The position numbers and the translations under genes were made by a program. This document shows positions 51,141 to 60,715 of a stretch of DNA of 61,243 nucleotides, piece by piece. How positions within the stretch are numbered: the first letter of the stretch is position 1; each line of letters begins with the position of its first letter. Under the pieces are notes generated by a model, which was not told the origin of the DNA, ran no database searches, and was given only the letters and a program-made list of their open reading frames with translations. Source of the DNA: Epsilonproteobacteria bacterium UBA6211. Its GTDB lineage: Bacteria; Campylobacterota; Campylobacteria; Campylobacterales; Arcobacteraceae. The stretch is taken from positions 1 to 61,243 of the forward strand of contig DISL01000051.1 in the NCBI GenBank assembly GCA_002421845.1. Direction: 5' to 3'.

Positions 51141-52506
51141 AAATAGCGGAAATATTGTAAGTTATATTTTTGGTATATTGTTATTGGGTTTAGTAGGTGG
51201 CGGTGTATATATCTATAATTCATCTGCATTTGAGCAAAATGAACCTAAGATTATTATAGAAGATAAAATATTTTGGAATTTAAGAGATAATTTAAAATTA
51301 ACTATTAGTGATGATACGGGTATTAAATATTACAAAGTGACTTATATTGACGGTGATAACGATAAAGTTCTTGATACACAAGTTTTAACTACTCCTCAAA
51401 CAAATATAGCATTAAATCTAGAAGCACCTAAGCTTAGTATGTTTAATCAAAAACAAAACGTCAAGCTAGTTATAGAGGCTACCGATATTAGTAAATGGAA
51501 TTTTTTTAACGGTAATAGTATAGTCAAAGAAGTAGAACTAGTTGTAGATACTACAAGACCTATGGCAAATGTAATTGCAAATACTTATGCTATTGTTAGA
51601 GGTGGAAGCGGTGTTGTGGTAGTAGAGGTAAAAGATGATAACCTATCTGATATGTATATAACATTCAACGATAAAGTAAGGTTTGAGCTTACACCTTTTT
51701 ATAAACAAAATTTTTATGTCGCACTTATTGCGTGGCCTATGGATATAGAGCAGTTTTCACAGGTTTCTTTGGTGGCTAAAGATAGAGCGAATAATGTTAC
51801 TACTACAAAAATTCCTTTGTATATAAGGGAATACAAGTATAAAACAGATGATTTAAAAGTTGATGATAGGTTTATAGAAAATGTATCTACAGAGGTTTTA
51901 GTAAATTCTCGTAAACCAATAGATAATGATTTAGTTGCTAGATTTTTAAGAACAAATTTAGAACTTCGTGCAGAAAATTTGGCTACAATTAGAAAAGTAA
52001 GTATAGAGGGTATGGATATAGCACAGGTTGATTCATTTAATATATCACCTTTTAGAAGACTTCACAACTCTCAAACTGTTGCTGGATACGGTGATAGAAG
52101 AAACTATTTTTATAACAATCAACTTATTGATACGCAGTGGCATCTTGGTGTGGACTGGGCTAGTGTGAAACAAGCACCTATACATACGACAAATGCAGGT
52201 AAAGTGATTTTTCAAGATTATCTAGGGATTTATGGTAATACTCTTATACTTGAGCATGGTTTAGGACTTGCTACTTTATATGCACACACAAGTAGTTATA
52301 ACGTTAATTTGGGAGACAAAGTTCAAGCCAATACTCAAATAGCCAACACAGGTGCTACAGGTGCAGTTTTCGGCGACCATTTACATTTTGGAGTATTAGT
52401 TCAAGGTATAGAGGTAAATCCTCTTGAATGGATGGACGGTAATTGGATTAGAACTAGAATTACGGATATAATGCAAACTTCTAAAAAGGTAATAGATACT
52501 AAATGA
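51127..52506 (+). CDS. M23 (LytM) peptidoglycan peptidase
   Basis: 459 residues from the ATG at 51127 (TTG at 51124 in frame). It has an N-terminal membrane anchor (about 12-30) and a beta-rich periplasmic region. The M23 domain (about 320-445) has HLGVDWAS (zinc His/Asp), AGKVIFQDYLGIYGNTLILEHG and GDHLHFGV (HxH). It should cut peptidoglycan cross-links or tails and affect cell shape. In Campylobacter the same kind of gene precedes lpxC. It overlaps lpxC by 4 bases. Confidence 0.88.
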   Translation: MRRTRNSGNIVSYIFGILLLGLVGGGVYIYNSSAFEQNEPKIIIEDKIFWNLRDNLKLTISDDTGIKYYKVTYIDGDNDKVLDTQVLTTPQTNIALNLEAPKLSMFNQKQNVKLVIEATDISKWNFFNGNSIVKEVELVVDTTRPMANVIANTYAIVRGGSGVVVVEVKDDNLSDMYITFNDKVRFELTPFYKQNFYVALIAWPMDIEQFSQVSLVAKDRANNVTTTKIPLYIREYKYKTDDLKVDDRFIENVSTEVLVNSRKPIDNDLVARFLRTNLELRAENLATIRKVSIEGMDIAQVDSFNISPFRRLHNSQTVAGYGDRRNYFYNNQLIDTQWHLGVDWASVKQAPIHTTNAGKVIFQDYLGIYGNTLILEHGLGLATLYAHTSSYNVNLGDKVQANTQIANTGATGAVFGDHLHFGVLVQGIEVNPLEWMDGNWIRTRITDIMQTSKKVIDTK

Positions 52507-53399
52507 AACAAAGAACTATAAACAAACCTATAGAGATAGTGGGAATCGGACTTCATAAAGGTGTTCCCGTCAATATGAGGCTAGAACCTTTAGAAAGTGA
52601 TATGGGGATAGTATTTTATAGAAAAGATGTTGGGATAACTATACCTCTTACTCCTGATAATGTTATAGATACAAAGATGGCTACCGTAATAGGTAAAGAA
52701 GGTGTAAAAATCTCTACCATAGAACATCTTTTATCGGCTATTTATGCTTACGGTATAGATAATTTGAGAATTATACTTGATAATGATGAAGTTCCCGTAC
52801 TTGACGGTAGTAGTAGCGGTTATTGTATGCTTATAGATGAGGTCGGTATCAAAGAACTTGATAAATCCAAAAAAGTTATGGTTATTAAAAAAGAGATTAC
52901 CGTTGAAGATAAAGGGAAAGTGGTTACCTTAAAACCTTCAGGACATATAGTATTTGATTTTGCAATCAATTTTGACCATCCTGTAATAGGTGAGCAAAAA
53001 TATCATTTCGATTATAGTCTAAAAGAGTATAAAGAGAATATTTCAAGAGCTAGAACATTTGGTTTTTTGCATGAAGTTCAATATTTACGTAGTATCGGTT
53101 TAGCACTCGGCGGAAGTTTGGAAAATGCAATAGTTCTTGATGAAAGTAAAATTCTAAATCCTGAGGGTCTTAGGTATAACGATGAGTTCGTAAGGCATAA
53201 AATTCTTGATGCTATAGGGGATTTATCATTGCTTGGATATACAGTAGTGGGATATTACAATGCAAAGGCAGGAAGTCACCATCTTAATCATCTTCTTACA
53301 AAAAAAGTTTTAGAATCAAGTGAAAATTATGAAATAGTCGATTTAGAAGTTGCAATAGCACATCAAGAGATGTTTGAGGTTGCTTATGCAAGAAGTTGA
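52503..53399 (+). CDS. lpxC: UDP-3-O-acyl-N-acetylglucosamine deacetylase LpxC
   Basis: 298 residues, normal length. Committed zinc-dependent step of lipid A synthesis. Motifs: IVGIGLHKGVPVNMRLEP, TIEHLLSAIYAYGIDN (zinc His), VRHKILDAIGDLSLLG (zinc His and Asp), and AGSHHLNHLL (catalytic His). The start overlaps the M23 gene stop and the end overlaps the tsaB-like gene by 14 bases, so translation is coupled. Confidence 0.97.
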   Translation: MKQRTINKPIEIVGIGLHKGVPVNMRLEPLESDMGIVFYRKDVGITIPLTPDNVIDTKMATVIGKEGVKISTIEHLLSAIYAYGIDNLRIILDNDEVPVLDGSSSGYCMLIDEVGIKELDKSKKVMVIKKEITVEDKGKVVTLKPSGHIVFDFAINFDHPVIGEQKYHFDYSLKEYKENISRARTFGFLHEVQYLRSIGLALGGSLENAIVLDESKILNPEGLRYNDEFVRHKILDAIGDLSLLGYTVVGYYNAKAGSHHLNHLLTKKVLESSENYEIVDLEVAIAHQEMFEVAYARS

Positions 53400-53841
53400 G
53401 GTAGTCGTTGTTTCTATTGCTAATCCTCTTTTGATAGGTATTTATAAAGATAAGATACTTCATCAAGAGTATAAGATTGAGGGAAAAACAAGTGATATTA
53501 TAGCTGAAGTTTTTAGTGCTATTTTAAAAACTTACCGTATAGGTAAAATTTATTATGTAAATGGACCCGGGAGCTATATGTCTATAAAAGTAAGCTATAT
53601 ATTTTTAAAAACCGTTAGCATAATAAATCAAATAGAGCTTTTGGCTATCAATGGTTTTGAACTAAATCAAAATTCACCGATAAAAGCAATAGGTAAAAAG
53701 TATTTTATACAAAAAGATGATAAAATAGTATTATCAGATTTAAACGGTATGGAAATTTATGATTTTATTTTGCCAAAATCTTTAGAAAATATAAAGAGCA
53801 GTTTGGATAATCTTCCAAACTATGTTTTACCAGCAGTATAA
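53386..53841 (+). CDS. tsaB: TsaB-like protein, short and divergent
   Basis: 151 residues from the ATG at 53386; the frame extends to a TTG at 53374. It resembles the N-terminal lobe of TsaB, a partner of TsaD in t6A tRNA modification: VVVVSIANPLLIGIYKDKI, then YYVNGPGSYMSIKVSYIFLKTVS, which corresponds to the GPGSFTGLR motif. It is well short of the usual 200 or more residues and the motif is altered. Campylobacter has a similarly placed gene between lpxC and thrB. Function as a TsaD partner is inferred. Confidence 0.65.
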   Translation: MQEVEVVVVSIANPLLIGIYKDKILHQEYKIEGKTSDIIAEVFSAILKTYRIGKIYYVNGPGSYMSIKVSYIFLKTVSIINQIELLAINGFELNQNSPIKAIGKKYFIQKDDKIVLSDLNGMEIYDFILPKSLENIKSSLDNLPNYVLPAV

Positions 53842-53852
53842 AAAGGAGTAAA

Positions 53853-54737
53853 GTGTTAAAAGTTAGTGTTCCAGCAACAAGTGCAAATCTAGGGCCAGGA
53901 TTTGATACTTTGGGTGTTGCCGTAAGTCTTAGAAATACGGTTATTATAAAGCCGTCTAAGTTTCATAGTGTTTCATTAAGAGGTGAGGGTGCAAATAACC
54001 CTGTTTTAAAAGATAATAATATGTTTATTTCAATCTTTAATGATTTTTATAATAATCTGACTACAAAAACTCAGCATTATAGATTTGAATTTTTAAATGA
54101 AATACCTATCTCAAGAGGTTTGGGTAGCTCATCTGCCGTTATTGTCAGTGCTATTGCGTCGGCTTATGCCTGTGCAGGAATAAAGCTGAGTCGTAGTAAA
54201 TTATTAAATTTAGCACTTGCTTATGAATCTCATCCTGATAATATAACACCTGCTGTTATGGGTGGATTTAATGTTGCTACGGTTAGAGATAATGAGGTTA
54301 AATATATTAAAAAAGATATGCCTAGCAACCTAAATGCCGTGGTGGTAATACCGAATCGTCCTATTTCAACTGCAAGTTCAAGAAAAGTTTTACCCTTTAA
54401 ATATACAAAAGAAGATACGGTATTTAACGTATCTCATTCTTCACTTTTAACTGCTGCTTTTATGTCGGAAAAGTGGGATATTTTAAGAGAAGCTGCTCAA
54501 GATAGGATGCATCAGTATTTTAGGATGAAGCAAATGCCTGAGCTTTTCGAGGTACAAAAAGTGGCATTAAAAAACGGTGCTTTGATGAGTACCCTCTCCG
54601 GTAGCGGTTCTACTTTTTTTAATATGTGTCATGCAAGTGAAGCAAAAAGATTGAATTCTATACTTGCAAAAGAGTTTGTCAGATTCCAAGTATTAACCCT
54701 AGATTTTGATAATAATGGTATAATGATAGAAAATTAA
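53853..54737 (+). CDS. thrB: Homoserine kinase ThrB
   Basis: 294 residues from a GTG start with AAAGGAG upstream. GHMP kinase making phosphohomoserine for ThrC (gene at 27950). N-terminal VPATSANLGPGFDTLGVAVSLR, ATP loop IPISRGLGSSSAVIVSAIA, and C-terminal STLSGSGSTFF. It begins the thrB-ylxR-infB-rbfA-rimP-ribD run. Confidence 0.96.
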   Translation: MLKVSVPATSANLGPGFDTLGVAVSLRNTVIIKPSKFHSVSLRGEGANNPVLKDNNMFISIFNDFYNNLTTKTQHYRFEFLNEIPISRGLGSSSAVIVSAIASAYACAGIKLSRSKLLNLALAYESHPDNITPAVMGGFNVATVRDNEVKYIKKDMPSNLNAVVVIPNRPISTASSRKVLPFKYTKEDTVFNVSHSSLLTAAFMSEKWDILREAAQDRMHQYFRMKQMPELFEVQKVALKNGALMSTLSGSGSTFFNMCHASEAKRLNSILAKEFVRFQVLTLDFDNNGIMIEN

Positions 54738-54755
54738 GCAATTTTAGGGTAAAAT

Positions 54756-54995
54756 GTGCAACCAATAAGAATGTGTGTAGTTTGTAGAAACAGATTTGAA
54801 CAAAAAAAGTTGTTAAGACTTCAGTGTATTGAACAATCGCTGGTTTTATTTACTGGCACTAAAAGAAGTTTTTATATCTGTCCTGATTGTTTGAAAGAGG
54901 ACATCAAAAAATTAGACAAGCAGTTAGCTAGGGCTTGTAGAGGTAGGGTTAATAACCTTCAAGAATTTATATTACGGAGTAATAGTATATGTTAG
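54756..54995 (+). CDS. ylxR: YlxR-family (DUF448) RNA-binding protein
   Basis: 79 residues from a GTG start preceded by AGGGT. It reads PIRMCVVCRNRFEQKKLLRLQ, the DUF448 signature, then GTKRSFYICPDCLKEDIKKL. Four Cys suggest a metal site. YlxR proteins lie upstream of infB in many bacteria and have been linked to RNA binding. It overlaps infB by 7 bases. Confidence 0.85.
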   Translation: MQPIRMCVVCRNRFEQKKLLRLQCIEQSLVLFTGTKRSFYICPDCLKEDIKKLDKQLARACRGRVNNLQEFILRSNSIC

Positions 54996-57550
54996 ATAAA
55001 GTTAGAGTTTATGAGATTGCAGAAGAAGCCGGTGCTACTAGTGCAGAGGTTGTTGAAAAAGCAAAAGATTTAGGGATAGAACTTAAATCACCTCAAAGTG
55101 CAGTTTCATACGAAGAGGCTGCGGAGATTACCACTTATATCATGACTGGTAAAAGCAAATTATTAAAAGTTGTTGAACAGCCTAAGAAAAAAGCTCCTAA
55201 ACAAATACCGTTAGAGCAAAAAGAACAAGTGCAAGAGGATTATTCTCAAACTCAATCTCAAACTCCGGTAGAAGAAAAAGTCGAAGTAGATGAGAATGTA
55301 AAAGTTCAAGATGAAGACAGAAGTAGTGACGGCTTGATTATGCCAAAAAGAAGAGGTCTTAAAATAGTTAAGAAAAAAGAGCCTGTTGTTACAGAATCTT
55401 ATGAAGCACCTAAGAAACAAACAAAATCTTTGAGTGAACTACTTGATTCTAATATGGAAGCAAAGCTTGATAAAGTAGATAGAAAAGAGCAGTTTTTAAA
55501 ACCTAAGAAAGAGAAAAAGAAACCTCTTCCTAGAGCTCATGAACATGGTCATAAACTAGATGTTGATAGAGCTAATGATGAATTTAGAAGTTCAGATGAT
55601 TTACTTGAAGCGGATGAAGTAGTTTTACTTGATTTGGATGAAACGGAAATCAATACAAAATTCTTTGAAGAGCCTAAACCTCTTGAAATACGTACTTCAA
55701 AACCTAGCTCGTTTATCAATCAACCACAAACTTTAAGAAGAAGTAAAAAGAGAAAAAGACCAAAAGAGGTTAAAGTAGCTGAAGAGGTTACTAATGTAGA
55801 TATTTCTGAAAATATCAGGGTATATGAATTTGCAGAAAAAATAGGTAAGAGTGTAGGTGAAGTAATAGGTAAACTTTTTGCTTTAGGTATGCTAGTAACT
55901 AAAAACGATTTCTTAGATAGTGATGCTATAGAGATATTGGCTGATGAGTTTGGTATAGAAGTAAATGTAAAAGATGATTTCGAAGATTTAAATTATGCAG
56001 ATGAAGAAGAGGGTGATGTACTAGATGATAGTGATTTGGTAACTCGTCCGCCGGTTGTTACTATTATGGGACACGTTGACCACGGTAAAACTACTTTGCT
56101 AGATACTATTAGAAATGCAAATGTAGCTTCGGGAGAGGCAGGTGGTATTACTCAACATATTGCTGCATATACTGTTACTAAAAACGGTCAAGAGATAACA
56201 TTTGTCGATACTCCTGGACATGCCGCATTTAGTGCTATGAGAGCAAGAGGTGCAAGTGTTACGGATATTGTTATTATTGTTGTAGCAGCTGATGATGGTG
56301 TAAAACCTCAAACAAAAGAGGCTATAAAACACGCAAAAGAGAGTGGAGGACCTATCATAGTAGCTATCAATAAAGTTGATAAACCTGCTGCAAATATAGA
56401 TATGGTTAAAACTCAAATGGCTGAGTCAGGTCTTATGCCTGTAGAGTGGGGTGGAGATACGGAGTTTGTTGAAGTATCAGCTTTGAAAAAATTAGGTATA
56501 GATAATCTACTTGATACTATTTTGATACAAGCTGAAATGATGGAACTTAAAGGTAACCCTAATGCAAAAGCAAAAGCTGTTGTAGTTGAGGCATCTTTAG
56601 AGGTTGGACGTGGAGCGGTTGCTACTGTTATCGTTCAAAACGGTACAATCAGAGTAGGAGATTCTATCGTAGCAGATACTACGTATGGAAAAATCAAAGC
56701 TATTAATAATGACAAAGGTCAAAAAGTAAAAGAATTGACATTGAGTCAAACAGGTCAAATTCTTGGTTTAAATGAAGTACCTATGGCTGGAGCATTAGTA
56801 GCTGTTATGGATAGTGAAAAAGAAGCTAGAGAGATAGCTACGAAAAGAGCTGAACTTGCTCGTGCAAAAGAGCTTTCAAAATCTACTAAAGTATCTTTAG
56901 AAGAGCTTAGCGGTATGATTGCAGAGGGTAGAATCAAATCACTTCCTGTTATCGTAAAAGCTGACGTTGCCGGTTCTTTGGAAGCTATTAAATCATCTCT
57001 TGAAGAGATTAGAAATGACGAAGTAAAAGTAAACGTAATCCATAGCGGTATAGGTGGTATTAGTGAAAACGACCTTACGTTAGCTAGTGCAAGTAGTCAT
57101 TGTATAATTTTAGGATTCAATATAAGACCTACCGGACAAGTTAAAAATAAAGCAAAATCTTTAGGCGTAGAGATAAAAACATATACTGTAATCTATGATC
57201 TACTTGATGATGTTAAAGCTACACTATCAGGTATGATGAGTGCGGTAGTAAGAGAAGAAAATACAGGTCAAGCTCAAGTTAGAGAAACTTTCGTAGTTCC
57301 AAAAGTTGGAACAGTTGCAGGATGTATCGTAAGTGACGGTAAAGTAATACGTGGTGGAATGGCTAGAATTATCCGTGACGGTGTTATTGTTTATACAGGT
57401 AAAATATCATCTCTAAAAAGATTTAAAGATGATGTTAAAGAGGTTAGTAACGGTTATGAGTGCGGTATTATGTTTGAGAAATTCAACGACATTCAAGTCG
57501 GTGACTATATAGAAACATTTATTCAAATTAAAGAACAAGCAAGTATCTAA
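54989..57550 (+). CDS. infB: Translation initiation factor IF-2
   Basis: 853 residues. The N-terminal IF2-N motif is at 1-50 (VRVYEIAEEAGATSAEVVEKAKDLGIELK), followed by a Lys/Glu-rich linker and a second IF2-N (NIRVYEFAEKIGKSVGEV). The G domain has GHVDHGKTT (361-369), DTPGHAAFSAMRARG and NKVDKP. Domains II-IV follow. It places initiator tRNA on the ribosome. It overlaps ylxR and joins rbfA by one base. Confidence 0.97.
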   Translation: MLDKVRVYEIAEEAGATSAEVVEKAKDLGIELKSPQSAVSYEEAAEITTYIMTGKSKLLKVVEQPKKKAPKQIPLEQKEQVQEDYSQTQSQTPVEEKVEVDENVKVQDEDRSSDGLIMPKRRGLKIVKKKEPVVTESYEAPKKQTKSLSELLDSNMEAKLDKVDRKEQFLKPKKEKKKPLPRAHEHGHKLDVDRANDEFRSSDDLLEADEVVLLDLDETEINTKFFEEPKPLEIRTSKPSSFINQPQTLRRSKKRKRPKEVKVAEEVTNVDISENIRVYEFAEKIGKSVGEVIGKLFALGMLVTKNDFLDSDAIEILADEFGIEVNVKDDFEDLNYADEEEGDVLDDSDLVTRPPVVTIMGHVDHGKTTLLDTIRNANVASGEAGGITQHIAAYTVTKNGQEITFVDTPGHAAFSAMRARGASVTDIVIIVVAADDGVKPQTKEAIKHAKESGGPIIVAINKVDKPAANIDMVKTQMAESGLMPVEWGGDTEFVEVSALKKLGIDNLLDTILIQAEMMELKGNPNAKAKAVVVEASLEVGRGAVATVIVQNGTIRVGDSIVADTTYGKIKAINNDKGQKVKELTLSQTGQILGLNEVPMAGALVAVMDSEKEAREIATKRAELARAKELSKSTKVSLEELSGMIAEGRIKSLPVIVKADVAGSLEAIKSSLEEIRNDEVKVNVIHSGIGGISENDLTLASASSHCIILGFNIRPTGQVKNKAKSLGVEIKTYTVIYDLLDDVKATLSGMMSAVVREENTGQAQVRETFVVPKVGTVAGCIVSDGKVIRGGMARIIRDGVIVYTGKISSLKRFKDDVKEVSNGYECGIMFEKFNDIQVGDYIETFIQIKEQASI

Positions 57551-57906
57551 TGAAATCTGTTAATATTCAAAGAACTGAATCTTTGTTAATGGAGCTTGTA
57601 CCGGAGGCTCTAAGTGAACTAAGTGATAGCAGGATAAATTCACTTGCTATTACGGCAGTTGATTGTAAACACGGTAAATACGATGCTACAGTATATTTTG
57701 ACGGTAGTGATTTTGACAAAAATGAAATCAAAGAGATTATATCATCACTAAATAAAGCAAACGGAAGAATTAAGAGTTATGTATTAGCGGCTACTAGCTG
57801 GTATAAATGCCCTAATTTCAAGTTTGTGAATGATGATAGTTTAGATAAAATAAAACATATGGACAAATTATTTGATATGATATCAAAGGGCAAAGATGGA
57901 GAATAA
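57550..57906 (+). CDS. rbfA: Ribosome-binding factor RbfA
   Basis: 118 residues. It matches the RbfA KH-like fold: RTESLLMELVPEALSELSDSRIN, ITAVDCKHGKYDATVYFDGSD, and YKCPNFKFVNDDSLDKIKHMDKLF. It is a 30S subunit maturation factor. Start overlaps the infB stop (TAATG), and it overlaps rimP by 11 bases. Confidence 0.93.
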   Translation: MKSVNIQRTESLLMELVPEALSELSDSRINSLAITAVDCKHGKYDATVYFDGSDFDKNEIKEIISSLNKANGRIKSYVLAATSWYKCPNFKFVNDDSLDKIKHMDKLFDMISKGKDGE

Positions 57907-58336
57907 TGAATTATATAATGCACTTGAAACAGCTATAAAAGGGTGTGGAGTTGATGTATATGATATTGAAAAACTAAGAGAGAATGAAAACTATATTTTA
58001 AGAGTATCTATTACATCTCCCGATGGTGTAAATCTTGATAAATGTGCTCAGGTGAGTAATGTAATTTCTCCAATACTTGATATTTATGAACCTATGAGTA
58101 GTAAATATAATCTTGAGGTTAGTTCTCCTGGAATTGAGAGAAAACTCAAAAATCCAAAACAATTTAAAGCAAGTATCGGTGAACTTGTAGAAATCAAAGA
58201 TTTTGAAAAGAATAAAGTAAAGGGTAAATTAGCATCAGCAAACGATGAATCTATTACAATAGAGTTGGAAGATGGAGAAAACAAATCTTACAACTACAGC
58301 GATATATCACAAGCAAAAACATACTTTCAATGGTAA
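57896..58336 (+). CDS. rimP: Ribosome maturation factor RimP
   Basis: 146 residues. N-terminal GVDVYDIEKLRENENYILRVSITSPDGVNLDKCAQVSNVISPILD and LEVSSPGIERKLK are the family signature; the C-terminal SH3-like domain has VKGKLASANDESITIELEDG. It assists 30S assembly. It lies between rbfA and ribD with overlaps on both sides. Confidence 0.95.
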   Translation: MENNELYNALETAIKGCGVDVYDIEKLRENENYILRVSITSPDGVNLDKCAQVSNVISPILDIYEPMSSKYNLEVSSPGIERKLKNPKQFKASIGELVEIKDFEKNKVKGKLASANDESITIELEDGENKSYNYSDISQAKTYFQW

Positions 58337-59334
58337 TAAATGATGAATTTTACATGTCTTTGGCTATTGCCGAGGCATGGAAATATCAACTTCTTACATA
58401 TCCAAATCCGGCAGTAGGGGCAATAGTACTTAAAAAAGGTGAGATTGTCTCCCTTGAAGCTCACAAAAAAGCAGGAAATGCTCATGCTGAAGTTTTAGCA
58501 CTCAAAAGTGCTTATTTAAAGAAAAATCCTACAAGTAGATTAGAAAATATAACTTCACCTTTTGAAATACATGATTATTTAAAAGAAAATCACGACGGGT
58601 TTTTTGAAGATTGTGAAATATATATTACATTAGAGCCTTGTAATCATACGGGTAAAACACCTGCTTGTAGTGATTTATTAGTTGCATTAAAACCAAAAAG
58701 GGTTATTATTAGCGTACTTGACCCGAATAAAAATGCATCGGGCGGAATAGAGAAATTAAAATCTTGCGGTATTGATGTAACAATTGATATTTGTAAAAAG
58801 CAAGGTGAGGATTTATTGTTCCCGTTTTTACGATATATGAGCGGTAAATTTCTATTTTTTAAGTTAGCCGCAAGAGCAAACGGTTCTATTGACGGCGGAT
58901 ATATTACTTCCAAGGAATCATTAACATACGTACATAAACTAAGAAGCGTTATAGATACGTTAGTAATAGGCGGTAATACGGTAAGGATAGATAGACCTAC
59001 ACTTGATTGTAGATTTATTGAACACGGTAAATCACCTGATGTTTTAATCTATTCTAGTAAAAAAGAGTTTGATAGGGAAATACCTTTGTTTAAGGTGCCA
59101 AATAGAGAAGTCATTATAAGTAATACATTAGATGTAAGTAGTGGTTATATAATGGTAGAGGGTGGTTATACACTTTTGGAACAATTATATTACCAAATAG
59201 ATATGCTTGTGTTATTTATTTCACCAAATTTTAAAAATAGTAATGATATACTACTAACAGAGTTAAAATTTGAAATACTTTATTCAATGCAAATTGGTGA
59301 TGATGAGCTTATTTTTTTGAAAAAAAGATTATGA
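58330..59334 (+). CDS. ribD: Bifunctional riboflavin biosynthesis protein RibD
   Basis: 334 residues. The N-terminal deaminase domain has zinc ligands in HAE (52-54) and PCNHTGKTPAC (Cys104, Cys113). The C-terminal reductase domain (about 165-334) includes FKLAARANGSIDG and VIGGNTVRIDRPTLDCR. It catalyses two steps of riboflavin synthesis. The start overlaps rimP by 7 bases. A promoter for the next gene begins immediately at the stop. Confidence 0.94.
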   Translation: MVINDEFYMSLAIAEAWKYQLLTYPNPAVGAIVLKKGEIVSLEAHKKAGNAHAEVLALKSAYLKKNPTSRLENITSPFEIHDYLKENHDGFFEDCEIYITLEPCNHTGKTPACSDLLVALKPKRVIISVLDPNKNASGGIEKLKSCGIDVTIDICKKQGEDLLFPFLRYMSGKFLFFKLAARANGSIDGGYITSKESLTYVHKLRSVIDTLVIGGNTVRIDRPTLDCRFIEHGKSPDVLIYSSKKEFDREIPLFKVPNREVIISNTLDVSSGYIMVEGGYTLLEQLYYQIDMLVLFISPNFKNSNDILLTELKFEILYSMQIGDDELIFLKKRL

Positions 59335-59340
59335 TATAAT
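59335..59340 (+). promoter_or_regulatory. -10 box for the GGDEF gene
   Basis: TATAAT follows directly on the ribD stop (TGATATAATGCG), 46 bases before the ATG at 59387. The upstream T/A-rich tract has no clear -35. Confidence 0.55.
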
Positions 59341-59386
59341 GCGTTTAAATTAATTGAAGAAGATAGAATATATATAGGAAGACACA

Positions 59387-60688
59387 ATGCCGACATCAAT
59401 TAGAGACATAGTAAAAAGTGTTTTAGAAGAGTTAAAAAAGAATAAAATACTGCCTACTCCTGAAGAATATAGAAAAGTTTTCTGTGAAAAGGCTAGGGAT
59501 TACGGATTTAACGTTAAAGAGTGTGATAGACTTTCTGTTTTAGCAAATAAATTATCAGAGAGTGAAAGAGAAGAGATTGCAAAAAGCGATATAGATAATA
59601 TAGACTCCTTGTTTGATTATATTGTTTCTAAATTAAGGGAAAAAGAGGAAAAAATACTTCTAACCCAACGACCTGTATTGTCTGATATGACTTTAGAAAA
59701 ATTAGCATCATTGATGATTGCATCTATAGTACCTAGCTTTTATGATGATGAGCTTGAAACGAATATTGATTCTCTTACATCAAAAATAATGGCAAACCCT
59801 AATGCTCTTGATGACTTACAAACTCAAGAAAATATTGAAAATTTAATTGAACAAAGAAAATATAAAGATAGAAAAGTAATATCTGAAAAAATGCATAAAT
59901 TGAATCAATTGATTCAGAATATGAGTACTTTTATTGAAAATACTATTGCAACAAGCGGTGATAGCGATAAAAGTTTATCTAAAATATTAGATGAATTACA
60001 TACGATACACTATGAAGATATCACTGCGGAATCATTTGAAGCATTAAAAAGTAAAATGATTGATATAAATACTTCAATGCGTCAAGAGATGAGTACTTTA
60101 TCCACTAAATTGATAAAAGAAAGAAATGAAGTAACCGTCTTAAAAGAGAAGATAAACGCACTTGAAGCAAATCTTAGGGTAGCTCAAAAAGAGAGTTCTA
60201 CCGACTTCTTGACAGGTGTTATGACAAGAAGGAAATTTGATATAGAGCTTAAGAAAATAGAAGAAAATTTCCAACAAACAGGTGAATCTTATTCAATAGT
60301 GTTTATAGATATAGACCACTTTAAATCAATCAACGACACCTATGGACATAATGCAGGTGATGTAGTTTTATCAACATTCGGTAAAATTTTACATACAAAA
60401 GTAGGTAATAGCGGTATTGTTGCTAGATATGGCGGTGAAGAATTTGTTATAGTATTAAGAAACGAGGGATTAGATGTATCTCTTAGTTTATGTGACAAGA
60501 TAAAAGAATTGATAGTAAAAAGTAAATTTATTTATGATGAGATTAAGTTAAAAGTTACATTCTCTGCCGGAATAATACAAAGAGAAGATTTTGAAGACTT
60601 AGACAGTGCTATGAAACAAGCCGATAAATATTTATATACGGCGAAAAATAGCGGTAGAAATATAGTTTTATATAAAAAGAAAAGTTAA
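59387..60688 (+). CDS. Diguanylate cyclase (GGDEF) with unknown helical N-terminus
   Basis: 433 residues. The C-terminal GGDEF domain (about 270-430) has STDFLTGVMTRRKFD, IVFIDIDHFKSINDTYGHNAGD and the active-site loop GGEEF at 349-353, so cyclic di-GMP synthesis is likely. The place of the inhibitory RxxD site is GNSG, so product feedback through the I-site is not expected. The N-terminal 260 residues are all helical with no membrane segment; residues 1-50 (KILPTPEEYRKVFCEKARDYG) look like a small conserved module. A TATAAT lies upstream, a terminator downstream. Confidence 0.88.
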   Translation: MPTSIRDIVKSVLEELKKNKILPTPEEYRKVFCEKARDYGFNVKECDRLSVLANKLSESEREEIAKSDIDNIDSLFDYIVSKLREKEEKILLTQRPVLSDMTLEKLASLMIASIVPSFYDDELETNIDSLTSKIMANPNALDDLQTQENIENLIEQRKYKDRKVISEKMHKLNQLIQNMSTFIENTIATSGDSDKSLSKILDELHTIHYEDITAESFEALKSKMIDINTSMRQEMSTLSTKLIKERNEVTVLKEKINALEANLRVAQKESSTDFLTGVMTRRKFDIELKKIEENFQQTGESYSIVFIDIDHFKSINDTYGHNAGDVVLSTFGKILHTKVGNSGIVARYGGEEFVIVLRNEGLDVSLSLCDKIKELIVKSKFIYDEIKLKVTFSAGIIQREDFEDLDSAMKQADKYLYTAKNSGRNIVLYKKKS

Positions 60689-60715
60689 GTAAGGAAGACC
60701 TTACTTAACTTTTTC
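60681..60715. terminator. Bidirectional terminator between GGDEF gene and efp
   Basis: A perfect 14-bp stem AAAGTTAAGTAAGG / CCTTACTTAACTTT with AAGA loop, then TTC. The stem includes the end of both convergent genes; the T-run serves +, and the A-run on the left serves -. Confidence 0.88.
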
